Shown in pieces: positions 1 through 7,127 of a stretch of DNA of 14,016 nucleotides (the stretch's first letter is position 1; the number at the start of each line of letters is the position of its first letter). Below the pieces are notes generated by a model, which made no database searches, was not told where the DNA came from, and was given only the letters and a program-made list of their open reading frames with translations. The translations under genes were made by a program, and so were the position numbers. The stretch is from an uncultured bacterium (GTDB lineage: Bacteria; Patescibacteriota; Saccharimonadia; Saccharimonadales; Saccharimonadaceae): NCBI GenBank assembly GCA_903861015.1, contig CAIOSL010000079.1, positions 1-14,016 of the forward strand, written 5' to 3'.

Positions 1-93
1 AAAAACAATCACCAGCAATGACAATGCCACAGTCCAAATAACCGTCGAGCGGCGATTTGCCCTAATCTCGCGCCAATAAACGTGCCGATTCAC
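1..93 (-). CDS. ABC-2 type transporter permease, N-terminal fragment (cut by window edge)
   Basis: The minus strand is open from a GTG at 91-93 to the window edge (31 codons), beginning MNRHVYWREIRANRRS and entering a hydrophobic stretch, TVIWTVALSLLVIVF. A charged WREIRAN-type start followed at once by a first membrane helix is typical of ABC-2 type permeases. The GTG follows the TAA stop of the upstream ATPase gene with no gap, so the two are surely co-transcribed and probably translationally coupled. It would be the membrane channel for the ATPase at 94-984. Only the first helix is visible, so the substrate cannot be judged. Confidence 0.72.
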   Translation of the reverse strand, partial: MNRHVYWREIRANRRSTVIWTVALSLLVIVF

Positions 94-984
94 TTATTTG
101 GCCCCATAATAATGCATAAATATCTCTTCCAAATCTGGCTCTTCAACCAGCAAATTAACCAGATCTAGGTCGGCAATGACTTTTACGATATCGCTGATCG
201 GTCCACTGTACAAAAAACTAGCGACATTGCCGTTAATCACCAAATCCTCGATACCATTCATACTGAATAACTTTTTAGCAACTTTGGTTTTAGTCTCCAG
301 CTTGAACCGCTTGTGATTCTTTTCAATCAAATCACCAATTTTCTCGGTTTTAACAATTCGCCCATCCTTAATAATCGCCACCCGACTGCACAGCCGCTGC
401 ACTTCGCCCAAATTATGCGACGACAACAAAACCGTAGCGCCTTTTTGGTTCTCGGCTTTTAACAGGTCAAAAAACCGCTGCTGCATCAACGGGTCCAACC
501 CACCAGTCGGCTCGTCCAAGATAATCAACTTTGGCTCGTGCAACAATCCCTGAACAATCCCCACCTTCTTTTTGTTGCCATACGACAAATCGTCGATCTT
601 GCGTTTTAGATCCAGATCCAAATAGGCCGCCAACTCTTTAATCCGTTTTTCGATCGTCTGTTTGTCTTTTTTATAAAAGCTACCCGAATATCGCAACAGA
701 TCAATCACCCGCATATCATCGTAATAAAACACCTCGGACGGCAAATAGCCGATCTGTTCGTTAATCTCCGCTCCAAATTTTGTCACGTCCCTACCAAATA
801 TAAACGCACTGCCACTAGTCGGGTGAACCAATCCTAATAAAGTCCGTATGGTCGTTGATTTTCCAGCACCATTTGGCCCAATAAATCCAAAGATCTCGCC
901 CTCTTTAATCGTCAAATCAACATCGATTATCCCTGGCGATTTACCGTAATACTTTGTTAACTTGTTGGTTTCAATAATATTCAC
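94..984 (-). CDS. ABC transporter ATP-binding protein (ABC-2 exporter type)
   Basis: This is the nucleotide-binding subunit that powers an ABC-2 exporter, and it should sit on the cytoplasmic face of the membrane. The 296-aa protein has a complete ATPase core: Walker A GPNGAGKST (residues 36-44), signature LSYGN (133-137, a variant of LSGGQ), Walker B LIILDEP (153-159), D-loop GGLDP (161-165) and H-loop His190. Where the Q-loop glutamine is expected (IGYLPSE, near 79-84) there is Ser instead; such variation is common in this exporter branch. Residues after about 215 form the usual C-terminal extension, ending LEEIFMHYYG. The start is GTG with a good Shine-Dalgarno sequence (GAGGG, 6 nt upstream), unlike most genes in this window. 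The permease gene follows immediately. The substrate is unknown; antibiotics, lipids or polymers are all possible. Confidence 0.95.
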   Translation of the reverse strand: MNIIETNKLTKYYGKSPGIIDVDLTIKEGEIFGFIGPNGAGKSTTIRTLLGLVHPTSGSAFIFGRDVTKFGAEINEQIGYLPSEVFYYDDMRVIDLLRYSGSFYKKDKQTIEKRIKELAAYLDLDLKRKIDDLSYGNKKKVGIVQGLLHEPKLIILDEPTGGLDPLMQQRFFDLLKAENQKGATVLLSSHNLGEVQRLCSRVAIIKDGRIVKTEKIGDLIEKNHKRFKLETKTKVAKKLFSMNGIEDLVINGNVASFLYSGPISDIVKVIADLDLVNLLVEEPDLEEIFMHYYGAK

Positions 985-1009
985 CGCTTGCCCTCTAAAG
1001 TTACGCTTG

Positions 1010-1037
1010 CTTATACATCAATATTAGTTCTATTCAA
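1010..1037 (-). promoter_or_regulatory. Promoter of the ABC exporter operon
   Basis: On the minus strand TTGAAT (1032-1037) and TATAAG (1010-1015) are separated by 16 nt. The predicted start near 1003 gives a leader of about 19 nt that carries the GAGGG ribosome-binding site. It is back to back with the plus-strand promoter at 1050-1078. Confidence 0.5.
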
Positions 1038-1049
1038 GGATATTATCAA

Positions 1050-1078
1050 TTAACAAGCCTCCAAAAGTACGATATAAT
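1050..1078 (+). promoter_or_regulatory. Promoter of the seven-helix membrane protein gene
   Basis: TTAACA (1050-1055), a 17-nt spacer and a perfect TATAAT (1073-1078). The ATG at 1090 is only 11 nt past the -10 box, so the leader would be about 4-5 nt with no room for a Shine-Dalgarno sequence. Confidence 0.65.
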
Positions 1079-1089
1079 ATTGAATAATT

Positions 1090-1830
1090 ATGCTAGAAAA
1101 ATACAAGGGCAAGATGTACTGTTTTTCGCCACCGGTGATGTTGGCGACGTTTATTATTGAGTTTGGTTTCGCGTTTTATACAATTTGGCGCTACAAAATG
1201 AGCACCGCCGTCCGATTAGCGATTGCCCTGCTTTTCGCTCTCGGCACCTTTCAGCTGGCCGAGTATATGATCTGCGGCGGCCTGGGTCTAACCAATATCG
1301 AATGGGCGCGGATCGGTTATATGTCGATCACGCTGCTGCCGGCACTAGGTATCCACATGATCGTAACCCTGGCTGGCAAAAGAATGCCAGTACTAGTCGG
1401 TTTTGCTTATGCCACTTGTGCAGCTTTCGTCGGCTTTTACTTACTGGCCGAACGGTCAGTCGACATTCGTATGTGTGCCGCTAACTACGCCGTTTTTAGC
1501 TCACAACGCATTATTACTATTCCCTTCGCCACTTACTACTACGGCTGGTTAATGGCGGGCGTTTACCTGGCTTGGCGCTGGGCCAAAGAGCTACCGGGCC
1601 GTAGCAAATCACTACTCGCCATGGCTTTTGGCTATTTGGCGTTCATCTTGCCAACCACCACTTTTAATATAGTTGACCCGTCAACCGTCAGCGGCATTCC
1701 ATCAATTATGTGTGGTTTTGCGGTTCTATTTGCCTTTGCAATTGTCCTGAAGGTTCTGCCAAACGCCGTTGGCGTCGAAGAAAAACAACCAGGCTTTCTT
1801 GAAAAATTCCAACAAAAGATAAAAATCTAG
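1090..1830 (+). CDS. Seven-helix integral membrane protein of unknown function
   Basis: The 246-aa protein is almost entirely hydrophobic. About seven membrane helices can be seen (roughly residues 14-34, 40-60, 73-95, 99-120, 143-163, 173-195, 203-222), followed by a short charged C-terminal tail (VEEKQPGFLEKFQQKIKI). There is no kinase, GGDEF or other output domain. The helix pattern and the FQLAEYMIC stretch in the second helix recall the seven-helix sensory region found at the N-terminus of some histidine kinases (HisKA_7TM type), here standing alone; this is only an impression. The gene has its own strong promoter, is divergent from the ABC operon, and ends 6 nt from the convergent envelope gene. 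The function is not recognised. Confidence 0.85.
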   Translation: MLEKYKGKMYCFSPPVMLATFIIEFGFAFYTIWRYKMSTAVRLAIALLFALGTFQLAEYMICGGLGLTNIEWARIGYMSITLLPALGIHMIVTLAGKRMPVLVGFAYATCAAFVGFYLLAERSVDIRMCAANYAVFSSQRIITIPFATYYYGWLMAGVYLAWRWAKELPGRSKSLLAMAFGYLAFILPTTTFNIVDPSTVSGIPSIMCGFAVLFAFAIVLKVLPNAVGVEEKQPGFLEKFQQKIKI

Positions 1831-1836
1831 TATCTT

Positions 1837-3606
1837 CTAAAGAACCTTGGTGACAAATATCATCACCAGCGCTATAACGACAACTACGGCGCAGGCAATC
1901 AGATATCCATTTATATCGGCCTCAACTTTGACGTCTTTAGCATCTGGCGCAACTGGGCTATTTATAACACTCAACTGATTTAGCGGACCAGACTGCTCAC
2001 CCAGAACTGCGCTATGAACCAATGGCTCTTGATACGTCACCACTTTAGGCTCTGTCTTGGCGGCCACAACTACAGCAACAGAATCAGGTTTAGCTTTAGT
2101 ATTATCCTGATTATCAACTGCTGGCTGCACCGGTGGTTGTGGCTGGGTTAGTGGTTGACTAACTACCGGCCGAGGCTTCTTGTACGCCACCACCTGATAT
2201 AAATCAATCGCTTCGCCCGAATACGAAGTACCATACAGATGTATCGTATGATAGCCATCTTCCAGACCGTCCGGAATCGTAATATTCACACTGACCGACC
2301 CGTCACCAGCTACCGTAAATTCACCCAACGCAATCGGATTGGAATGTATCGCGACGCTAACCAAACTACCCGGCTGCAGCGACTGCGATCCCAACGCAAT
2401 ATTTACAATTTCCGCCGCTGTAATCCCCCTAACACCACCGCCAGCGCCCAATAGTTTGGTTATCTTTTGCAACATATAATTGTGTTTGCCATCAGGCAAC
2501 CAATATAACGACGGTTCGGGCGCCACTACGCTGTCATCAGGGCAAACCACCATGCCATTGCCACAATAATCGTCCGTCAAAATATTAGGCACAGAATTGG
2601 CAATAGACAAAGCGTCTAATTGATGCCCAACGGGCGTCGGATGAAAACTCTCATTACCGATGACATTACCAGTGACCATGTTAACAAAAGGTACGTCCTT
2701 AAATGGATCGATTATATCGTCGCCCAATCTAATCAAATTAACGGCCGTCAGCGCGTCTAAGCCACAAATAACATTCTGGCCATAACTATTCTCGATGTCG
2801 ACATATTTGACCCCGGCCGCTTTTGCCGCCGCAGCCACCACCCGATTCAAATACCTAATGCCCTCATAAACAAATTGTCTTTCTGTGCTATCCAAAAACG
2901 AAGCAGTCCCCAGGCACATTCCATCCGGGTTGATTATCTGGGGGTAACCAATCGCATAAATCTTGGAGTTAGGCGAATCGACATGAATCTTTTTGTAAGT
3001 ATCAACCAGCTTTCCATAAACGCCCTGAACCTCCAGCGCCATTTTCTCTCGCCCCTGCAAAGTACCGGCCGCCTCGCAGGTACCAGGCATCAAACACGTC
3101 TGCAGTACATCCATAAAACCCGCGTCATTACCACCCAAACCAACAGTTATAGCCTTTGGCTGATATTTATCCACAAAATCTTCCTGATGAATGCGCCCAG
3201 GTATAAAGTCGTTGATCGCCTGATATTTAGCCAACACCATGTCCGAGCTAGTAAAGTTAATGTCGCTCAACCCCAACCGATCGCCTTGACCATTATAGCC
3301 ATCATCCAACCCAACAACATCTTTCGTCTCGGCCCCCGAACAAGCAACGCTTTTCATAAAGTTCGGACTAATACTCAGCTGCCGCGCAATCAAAAAAGGA
3401 TAGGATCGACTGCTAACATGACACTTCTCGTAAATATCATTAGTCCCACCAAGATAATACGCATCACTCGTCTCCCCCTCCCCACTACTAAAAGAATCCC
3501 CCAGCGCCAGATAGTCTATCCTGTTAGCAAAATAATCATCCGCCCTCAAAACAACTTGCTTAGTTTTTAAGCTATCATCATACGAAACCGCGAAAAAACT
3601 TAACCT
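1837..3606 (-). pseudogene. 3' part of the split envelope gene: SGNH/GDSL hydrolase domain with C-terminal membrane anchor
   Basis: This is the distal part of a large exported hydrolase gene cut by the IS110 element. The frame is open from the element's edge: the readable sequence begins LSFFAVSYDDSLKTKQ at 3603 and has no ATG. The only near-start is a TTG at 3549 without a Shine-Dalgarno sequence. Numbered from that TTG (570 aa), SGNH block I is GDSFSSGEG (17-25, nucleophile Ser19), an SGA glycine is near 71-73, block III is GLGGND (137-142, Asn141), and block V is ESFHPTPVGH (300-309, His303). A Pro-rich linker (about 458-475) and a membrane helix (about 549-568) follow. A C-terminal anchor with no signal peptide makes no sense for a cytoplasmic enzyme; the missing export signal is in the fragment at 5034-5995. 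The substrate is unknown; a lipid or carbohydrate ester is typical of the family. Expression of this half alone is doubtful. Confidence 0.85.
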
Positions 3607-3608
3607 TG

Positions 3609-3614
3609 TATATT
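3609..3614 (+). promoter_or_regulatory. -10 half (TATATT) of the circle-junction promoter
   Basis: TATATT lies two bases inside the left end. In the integrated state the position 17 nt upstream reads AACCGC, which is not a -35 box. When the right end is joined to the left end through the CT core, TTGACT at 5015-5020 falls exactly 17 nt upstream. Confidence 0.65.
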
Positions 3615-3661
3615 AACCCTGCCACACTACACCTGTAGGTGGCGTACAATAATGGTGGTAT

Positions 3662-3730
3662 GGAGGACGATCTAGGAAACCTTGGGAGACGCCTCGTTGC
3701 GTCATCTCTTGTGGGAGAATATCGCTTTCT
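3662..3730 (+). other. Target-binding loop of the candidate bridge RNA
   Basis: The outer stem pairs 3662-3671 with 3721-3730 (CGAT/ATCG, one mismatch, then mostly G-U and A-U pairs). A terminal hairpin GACGC-CTCGTT-GCGTC lies at 3688-3703. Between them sit a left guide, AACCT (3678-3682), identical to the left flank plus core at 3602-3606, and a right guide, GTGGGAG (3711-3717), the exact reverse complement of core plus right flank CTCCCAC at 5034-5040. Confidence 0.72.
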
Positions 3731-3735
3731 AAACA

Positions 3736-3875
3736 TCAGCTGGTAACAATCAATGATGAGGTTATTGAGAAAACCTTGGCATCTGTCATCTGTTCTGAGC
3801 TTTTGTAGTACTACAGAGCAGATCACGCCAAGGCTTTTCTACAGTCCATAACGAACAAGGCTATTGTATCGCTGA
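3736..3875 (+). other. Donor-binding loop of the candidate bridge RNA
   Basis: The outer stem is TCAGC (3736-3740) with GCTGA (3871-3875) and ACAAT (3746-3750) with ATTGT (3863-3867). A long inner hairpin pairs AGAAAA (3768-3773) and CCTTGGC (3774-3780) with GCCAAGG (3827-3833) and TTTTCT (3835-3840), and ATCTGTTCTG (3788-3797) with CAGAGCAGAT (3814-3823). The left donor guide ATGAGGT (3756-3762) is identical to the right end of the element (5027-5033). The right donor guide ACAAG (3855-3859) is complementary to core plus left end CTTGT (3605-3609). Confidence 0.7.
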
Positions 3876-3984
3876 GCACCTTCGAAAGAAAGTACTGCCA
3901 CCATACTAATACATAAATTGTAACCCGTAAATAATGCAGGGTCTGTTTTTGGCGCATTCATTTTTAGATTAGAAAGGATTTTTC

Positions 3985-4959
3985 ATGATGTATTTTCTTG
4001 GCTGTGACGTTTGTAAAAGTAAGCTCGACGTAGCTTTAATTAACGAGCAAGGCGTTGCTCAATGGTATGACATAGTACCCAACAAGACGGATGCTATTAT
4101 GGCCTATCTTATGACCGTAGGCGGCCATTATTTAGGTGATGAAATCACCTGTGTAGTTGAAGCCACCGGCTGCTACCATCACCCATTAACCGATGCCTGC
4201 GAGGCCGTCAGTGTTTCTTGCCGCGTCTACAACCCAATCCTGACTAAGCAAGGCATTAAGGGTTCGGTTCGGGGCAAGAAAACCGACAAAACCGATGCTC
4301 TGCTCATCGCTCGGATGGGTCTTAGGGGCGAGGGACGGCTAGACACTCCGGAACCATATCGCTCTACAAAATATACTGCTCGGGCCCAGCAGCGACTGGG
4401 GGAGATAGCTGGTGCGGTGCAACGTTACCAAATTCATCTGGAAGACGTCATCGATGACGACTTGTCAATTGAAGCACGAGAGTTACTTAGTTCTATTCAA
4501 AGGCAATTTGCTATTACTAGAAAACAGATTGTCGTCGATACGGCCGCTGGCGCACCCAAAGATCTAATGCGGCAACTGCAGACCATACCGGGCGTAGGCC
4601 CGTTTATTGCCGCCAGTCTTATCGGCGAAGTGCAGACTATGGAAAGATTCCATACTGCCAAGTCATTCATCGCCTACGCTGGTCTGGATCCGAAAATACG
4701 GCAGAGCGGGCACACGCTCAACTCGACCGGAAGATTGACTAAACGCGGGTCAATTTATCTCAGAAGGAGTTTATTTATTGCTGGCAATATTGCCAGACGC
4801 TATGATCCATATTTCAAAGCACTGTATGACAAAAAACGAAGCGAGGGTAAAACTTACACGGTCGCCATATGTGTCGTTGCCAGGAAGCTGGCCACTGTCG
4901 CCAGAGCTCTGTGGCTAAGCGGCAAAGATTACAATGTGGATTATTGGACTCGTGAATAG
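3985..4959 (+). CDS. IS110-family transposase/recombinase (DEDD type)
   Basis: This is the recombinase that excises the element as a circle and inserts it at a bridge-RNA-specified site. The 324-aa protein has full family length. The N-terminal RuvC-like domain has the DEDD set: Asp8 (GCDVCKSKLDVA), Glu59 (VVEATG), Asp101 and Asp104 (KTDKTDALLIAR). A linker is followed by the C-terminal Transposase_20-type domain with the helix-hairpin-like motif TIPGVGPFIAASLIGEV (200-216), AYAGLDPKIRQSG (230-242) and LTKRGSIYLRRSL (251-263). The serine of QSG (Ser241) is the probable catalytic serine. Two ATGs stand in tandem at 3985 and 3988. An AGAAAGG Shine-Dalgarno sequence ends 7 nt before the first, which is therefore preferred. 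No frameshift or missing catalytic residue is seen, so it may be active. Guide RNA upstream of the gene fits the IS110 group rather than IS1111. Confidence 0.95.
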   Translation: MMYFLGCDVCKSKLDVALINEQGVAQWYDIVPNKTDAIMAYLMTVGGHYLGDEITCVVEATGCYHHPLTDACEAVSVSCRVYNPILTKQGIKGSVRGKKTDKTDALLIARMGLRGEGRLDTPEPYRSTKYTARAQQRLGEIAGAVQRYQIHLEDVIDDDLSIEARELLSSIQRQFAITRKQIVVDTAAGAPKDLMRQLQTIPGVGPFIAASLIGEVQTMERFHTAKSFIAYAGLDPKIRQSGHTLNSTGRLTKRGSIYLRRSLFIAGNIARRYDPYFKALYDKKRSEGKTYTVAICVVARKLATVARALWLSGKDYNVDYWTRE

Positions 4960-5014
4960 ACAGTCTATCCGAAAGATTTAGGCTAAATTAATTTCAAAAA
5001 TAACAGGGAAAGTA

Positions 5015-5020
5015 TTGACT
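5015..5020 (+). promoter_or_regulatory. -35 half (TTGACT) of the circle-junction promoter
   Basis: TTGACT lies 13 nt inside the right end, reading outwards. In the integrated state the -10 position is CACCTG, so no promoter forms here. In the circle it faces TATATT of the left end across 17 nt. Confidence 0.65.
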
Positions 5021-5033
5021 TACTATATGAGGT

Positions 5034-5995
5034 CTCCCACCTGACCGATCAAATTTTGGCTGAGTTGCATACTTGAACCGATTCACAAAAGCCTCTGTAT
5101 CAATCTGAGAGTTAGCACAAAAGTGAGCACCGTTTGCTCTAAAGTAATCCATACTCTGATCATTAGCATCCTCAGTACATCCCGAATCGACCTCAAGCAT
5201 AGTTAAACCTGAATTCCAACCGGCAACTACAACATCTCGGCCGTCATTGCTTACAGCCAATTCGGCGATCGGGTTCATGCCAGTATCATAACTTAAAAAG
5301 TTACCGCTTATATGTTTCATTTCTAACGTATCGACATTCATCAAGCCAATGCCTCGCGACCTAAACTCAAATACTAACCAGTGATGGTTAGAAGAAACCC
5401 CTATGCCGCCCACTGCCCACATATAACCATCACTTCTAGAAAAAATATAATCGGGATTGGATGTATCAAAATTGTAATCAATATGAGATAAACCAACGTG
5501 ATTAAGATCTTTGGCGTCAAAGCTTAGATGCGAAGTCAATCGACCTAGGAAATTTCTATAAATCGTTAGATGATTGTACGCATCACGATTAACTAAAATG
5601 TTAGTTTCGGGCAAGTACAAACAGTCGTCAGCCAAACCACATAGTCCACTAAATTTATAGACTTTTGAATCAAAACTAAACCCTATTACATGCTGATACC
5701 CATAACCTGTATGGTAATTGCCAAAACGAATACCGCTACCGCTCGTCATACATATTCGTTGAGGTACCGACTCTGACTCTACGGTCTCAACTTGGTAGCT
5801 ACCATGGCATTGGTTAAGGTCTACATTATCGCCGTCTGATACATATTCTACAACTGGCCGCTTATTGCCCCAGCTGAAATCGTATGCCAGAGCCGCGTTG
5901 TCGAGAACAACCAACAAAAAGAATAACGACACACTAATCAATATTAATAACTTAACAAATAGTGCCTGCCTCTCACGTTCAAAACCAGCTCGCAT
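5034..5995 (-). pseudogene. 5' part of the split envelope gene: signal peptide and beta-propeller-like region
   Basis: This is the proximal part of the gene whose distal part is at 1837-3606. ATG at 5993-5995 is preferred over TTG at 5996-5998 because GGGAGG ends 5 nt before the ATG. The N-terminus is a classical signal peptide: charged RAGFERERQ, hydrophobic LLILISVSLFFLLVVL (about 16-31) and an AxA site ending ALA at residue 37. The mature part carries propeller-like repeats, for example IAELAVSNDGRDVVVAGW and the interrupted YATQPKFDRSGG. Native sequence ends at Gly320 (GGG at 5036-5038). Reading on into the element adds a hybrid Arg and 12 foreign residues (PHIVSQYFPCYF) before TGA at 4994-4996. 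The intact protein would be about 909 aa: signal, propeller, SGNH hydrolase, anchor. A secreted truncated propeller may still be made. Confidence 0.85.
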
Positions 5996-6036
5996 CAAAG
6001 CCTCCCGTTTTATATTTCTCTCCGTAATATGATTAC

Positions 6037-6065
6037 ATACTACACTCTCAGTAAACTATCAGCAA
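6037..6065 (-). promoter_or_regulatory. Promoter of the split envelope gene
   Basis: On the minus strand TTGCTG (6060-6065) and TAGTAT (6037-6042) are separated by 17 nt. The predicted leader is about 35 nt and carries the GGGAGG ribosome-binding site. It overlaps the upstream part of the tsaD promoter region, so the two divergent genes share control DNA. Confidence 0.45.
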
Positions 6066-6073
6066 GCGATTTG

Positions 6074-6082
6074 TGCTAAAAT
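6074..6082 (+). promoter_or_regulatory. Extended -10 promoter of tsaD
   Basis: TGC followed by TAAAAT is an extended -10 element; the -35 position (AACTAT) is poor. The -10 box ends 7 nt before the tsaD ATG, so transcription should begin at or next to the start codon. Confidence 0.55.
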
Positions 6083-6089
6083 ATAACAG

Positions 6090-7127
6090 ATGAGAGTTCT
6101 GGGAATCGAAAGTAGCTGCGACGAGACCGCGGCCGCCATCGTACAAGATGGCCGGCTGTTACTTAGCAATGTCGTCAATTCGCAAATTGATATCCATGCC
6201 GTTTATGGTGGGGTTGTGCCCGAAGTCGCCGCGCGCAGCCATATCGAAGTCGTCAACCCAGTAATCAACCAGGCATTAACAGAGGCGAACTTGACTTGGG
6301 ACGACATCGACGCCATTGCCGTCACCTACGCGCCCGGCCTGATCGGCTCGCTACTTATCGGCACTTTGGCCGCTCGCACTTTGGCTATCACAAAAAACAA
6401 ACCCCTGTACCCAATCCACCACGTCGAGGCCCATGTTTATGCCAATTTTTTGGGCACCACCCCGCCTCAATTCCCCATCTTGGCCCTAATCGTCAGTGGT
6501 GGACACAGCCAACTAGTCCTGTTCAAAGATCATGGCGACTATAAATTACTAGGCCAAACCCAAGACGATGCCATTGGCGAAGCCTTTGACAAAGTCGCCA
6601 AAATCATCGGCCTACCCTACCCCGGTGGCCCATCGATTGCCAAAGCCGCCGTAAACGGCAATCCCCTAGCCTACAAGCTGCCCAAAGCCAAGCTGTCCGG
6701 CGCCTACGATTTTAGCTTCTCTGGCCTCAAAACAGCCGTTTTAAGGGCCGTCCAGCACGAAGTCAATGTCGACATCGACTTTCCATCGTCCGGCCTACCA
6801 GGGCTTCTAGACGCAACGCAGAAGGCTAACTTTGCCGCCAGTTTCCAACGCATAGCAATCGAAACACTAGTCGACAAAACCGAAAAAGCCTTCGTCGACT
6901 TCTCCCCCAAAACCGTCGTTATCGCCGGCGGCGTAGCGGCCAACCAAGAATTGCGCCGCATACTGTCCGAGCGCTTGCCAATACAGATCGAATACGCCCC
7001 GATCAACCTCTGTACCGACAATGCCGCCATGATCGCCACCCTTGGATATTACCAATCGCTCAAGCAATCTCCAATCGACCCCTATATACTAGAGGTCCAA
7101 CCCAGCTTGTCAATGACAAAAGCTTAA
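6090..7127 (+). CDS. tsaD: tRNA N6-adenosine threonylcarbamoyltransferase
   Basis: TsaD transfers the threonylcarbamoyl group from threonylcarbamoyl-AMP to A37 of ANN-decoding tRNAs (t6A), working with TsaB and TsaE in bacteria. The 345-aa protein has normal length and full Kae1/TsaD signatures: ESSCDETAAA (7-16), VVPEVAARSHI (42-52), PGLIGSLLIG (82-91), metal ligands His111 and His115 in HHVEAHVYANF, the phosphate-loop motif VSGGHSQL, GEAFDKVAK, PYPGGP, FSFSGLKTA and, near the C-terminus, GGVAANQELR. No tsaB or tsaE lies next to it. The start ATG is the only sensible one; it has no Shine-Dalgarno sequence and sits 7 nt from a -10 box. The stop codon lies in the tandem AAAGCTTAATT repeat shared with the convergent FemX-like gene. 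Confidence 0.98.
   Translation: MRVLGIESSCDETAAAIVQDGRLLLSNVVNSQIDIHAVYGGVVPEVAARSHIEVVNPVINQALTEANLTWDDIDAIAVTYAPGLIGSLLIGTLAARTLAITKNKPLYPIHHVEAHVYANFLGTTPPQFPILALIVSGGHSQLVLFKDHGDYKLLGQTQDDAIGEAFDKVAKIIGLPYPGGPSIAKAAVNGNPLAYKLPKAKLSGAYDFSFSGLKTAVLRAVQHEVNVDIDFPSSGLPGLLDATQKANFAASFQRIAIETLVDKTEKAFVDFSPKTVVIAGGVAANQELRRILSERLPIQIEYAPINLCTDNAAMIATLGYYQSLKQSPIDPYILEVQPSLSMTKA

Larger units (their letters stand above)
3621..3876 (+). ncRNA. Candidate bridge RNA of the IS110 element
   Basis: In IS110/IS621 elements a non-coding RNA from the end upstream of the transposase binds the recombinase and base-pairs with both target and donor DNA. This region fits that plan in order. A 5' hairpin lies at 3621-3643: GCCAC, bulged A, CTAC, loop ACCT, GTAG, GTGGC. 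A target-binding loop lies at 3662-3730 and a donor-binding loop at 3736-3875. The predicted start from the circle-junction promoter falls at about 3621, the first base of the 5' hairpin. At about 256 nt it is longer than the 177-nt IS621 RNA, mainly because of a long hairpin in the donor loop. The 3' end is uncertain. Structures were paired by eye, not by energy calculation. Confidence 0.75.
3605..5035 (+). mobile_element. IS110-family insertion sequence, apparently complete, with CT core on both sides
   Basis: The element spans 3607-5033, flanked by CT at 3605-3606 and 5034-5035. The edges were set by three agreeing signs. First, removing 3607-5035 rejoins the two halves of the envelope gene in frame (GGT GGG AGG TTA AGT across the joint). 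Second, the right end (ATGAGGT, 5027-5033) and left end (CTTGT, 3605-3609) match donor-guide segments in the leader RNA. Third, the flanks (AACCT at 3602-3606 and CTCCCAC at 5034-5040) match target-guide segments. There are no obvious terminal inverted repeats, as is usual in IS110. The layout is 378 nt of non-coding left end, the transposase gene, then 74 nt of right end. The total of about 1.43 kb is normal for the family. Confidence 0.85.

Noticed and set aside
1837..3549. Independent cytoplasmic GDSL hydrolase starting at TTG 3549
   Set aside because: No Shine-Dalgarno sequence or promoter precedes it, the frame is open up to the IS edge, and the C-terminal anchor requires an export signal that is present only in the other half.
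2875..3570. 231-codon plus-strand frame
   Set aside because: It is the antisense shadow of the SGNH hydrolase domain, whose catalytic motifs are clear on the minus strand. Its composition is not protein-like. The same applies to the other frames overlapping tsaD, valS and the FemX-like gene.
3605..3606. CC rather than CT as the duplicated core (3604-3605 with 5036-5037)
   Set aside because: It also keeps the frame, but it conflicts with the guide segments and with the core known for IS621; not fully excluded.
3578..3826. 82-codon minus-strand frame inside the left end of the IS element
   Set aside because: It overlaps the candidate bridge RNA on the opposite strand and crosses the element boundary. 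It has no Shine-Dalgarno sequence and its composition is unlike a protein domain.
4994..5035. C-terminal residues PHIVSQYFPCYF of the 5' envelope fragment as native sequence
   Set aside because: They are read from the right end of the IS110 element and stop at a TGA within it; native coding ends at the core.
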